Of a DNA stretch of 5,933 bases, positions 5,480-5,933 are shown piece after piece. Each line of letters begins with the position of its first letter. Position 1 is the first letter of the stretch. The position numbers and the translations under genes are program-made. Source of the DNA: an uncultured Shinella sp. (lineage in GTDB: Bacteria; Pseudomonadota; Alphaproteobacteria; Rhizobiales; Rhizobiaceae); NCBI GenBank assembly GCA_946481465.1, contig CAMLOC010000259.1:1-5933 (forward strand), in the 5' to 3' direction. Below the pieces are notes generated by a model. It saw only the letters and a list, made by a program, of their open reading frames with translations, did not search any database and was not told where the DNA came from.

Positions 5480-5933
5480 TCAGTTCTTCGGCAGTTGCTC
5501 GACCTTCCGGACAAGATCGGCAAGGGACCGGCTTTGCATCTTGCGCATGACGCTCATGCGGTGAATCTTGACGGTCATCTCGCTGATGCCGAGCTGATAG
5601 GCGACCTGCTTGTTCATCAAGCCGCTCACCACCGCCAGCATGACCTCCCGCTCGCGCGGGGTCAGGCCATCGGCCAATGCCTTGATGCGATCGCGTTCCG
5701 CATCCGTTTTCCTCCGCTCCATATCCAGCCTGATGGCGTGGTCGACGGCCTGCAGCAGGTCCTGGTTGGTGAAGGGCTTGGTGATGAAGTCGGTCGCGCC
5801 GGCCTTCATCGCCCTCACGCTTGTCGGTATGTCCGCATAGGCCGTCAGGAAGATGACGGGCAGCCTGCTTCCCATCGAGAGCAGTTGCTTTTGCAGATCC
5901 AGGCCCGTGACGCCCGGCATTCGCAGGTCGACG
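5480..5933 (-). CDS. FixJ/NarL-family response regulator (N-terminus beyond window)
   Basis: The frame stays open to the right edge, giving 'VDLRMPG' before the internal ATG at 5920, so the gene begins outside the window and about 150 C-terminal residues are visible. The aspartate of 'DLRMP' (codon 5929-5927) fits the phospho-acceptor position of the receiver. The conserved Thr of 'FLTAYAD' and Lys of 'ITKPF' follow at the expected spacing. After a short linker comes a LuxR-type helix-turn-helix, from 'LTPRERE' to 'LVRKVEQL', with recognition helix around 'SEMTVKIHRMSVMRKM'. It should bind DNA when phosphorylated and regulate transcription. The close likeness to FixJ is seen in 'TPRERE', 'VVSGLMNKQVAYQL' and 'VKIHR'; the name fixJ is not used because no nitrogen-fixation context is visible. 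It is transcribed toward the AhpD-like and SDR genes. The kinase at the left of the window lacks a receiver and is a plausible but unproven partner; another kinase could lie just outside. Confidence 0.93.
   Translation of the reverse strand, partial: VDLRMPGVTGLDLQKQLLSMGSRLPVIFLTAYADIPTSVRAMKAGATDFITKPFTNQDLLQAVDHAIRLDMERRKTDAERDRIKALADGLTPREREVMLAVVSGLMNKQVAYQLGISEMTVKIHRMSVMRKMQSRSLADLVRKVEQLPKN

Overview
The window looks like chromosomal or megaplasmid DNA of a GC-rich alphaproteobacterium, most likely of the order Rhizobiales. This is inferred from the strong G/C preference at third codon positions, an H-box of the type 'IAHEVNQPL' in the sensor kinase, a FixJ-type response regulator and the overall gene style. 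The genus cannot be told from the sequence alone.

Layout. Bases 1-2667 (+) hold most of a membrane sensor histidine kinase (MASE1-like membrane domain, three tandem PAS domains, HisKA and HATPase), cut at its 5' end by the window edge. A short AT-rich promoter region (about 2705-2750) follows, then a Tat-exported alpha/beta hydrolase of the non-heme chloroperoxidase/arylesterase type (2830-3798, +). Bases 3799-3939 lie between convergent genes and contain two strong hairpins; the second, followed by a U-tract on the minus strand, is a convincing terminator for the leftward genes. On the minus strand, read right to left, are a FixJ/NarL-family response regulator (5480-5933, cut at its N-terminus by the window edge), a 229-base gap, an AhpD-like carboxymuconolactone decarboxylase family protein (4771-5250), a 69-base gap, and a NAD(P)-binding NmrA/atypical-SDR protein (3940-4701).

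How they may work together. The kinase has no receiver domain and must pass phosphate to a separate regulator. A FixJ-type regulator lies at the other end of the window, so kinase and regulator bracket three small redox or detoxification-type enzymes. A shared 14-base element (12 of 14 identical, same orientation relative to the downstream gene) lies upstream of both the hydrolase and the AhpD-like gene: AAACCAACGTATAG at 2712-2725 (+) and AAACCTACGTTTAG at 5347-5334 (-). This is the most interesting signal here. It suggests, without proving, that one DNA-binding protein, possibly the neighbouring FixJ-like regulator, controls both enzyme units. The physiological signal and the enzymes' substrates cannot be read from the sequence.

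No RNA genes, insertion sequences, CRISPR arrays or attachment sites were seen.
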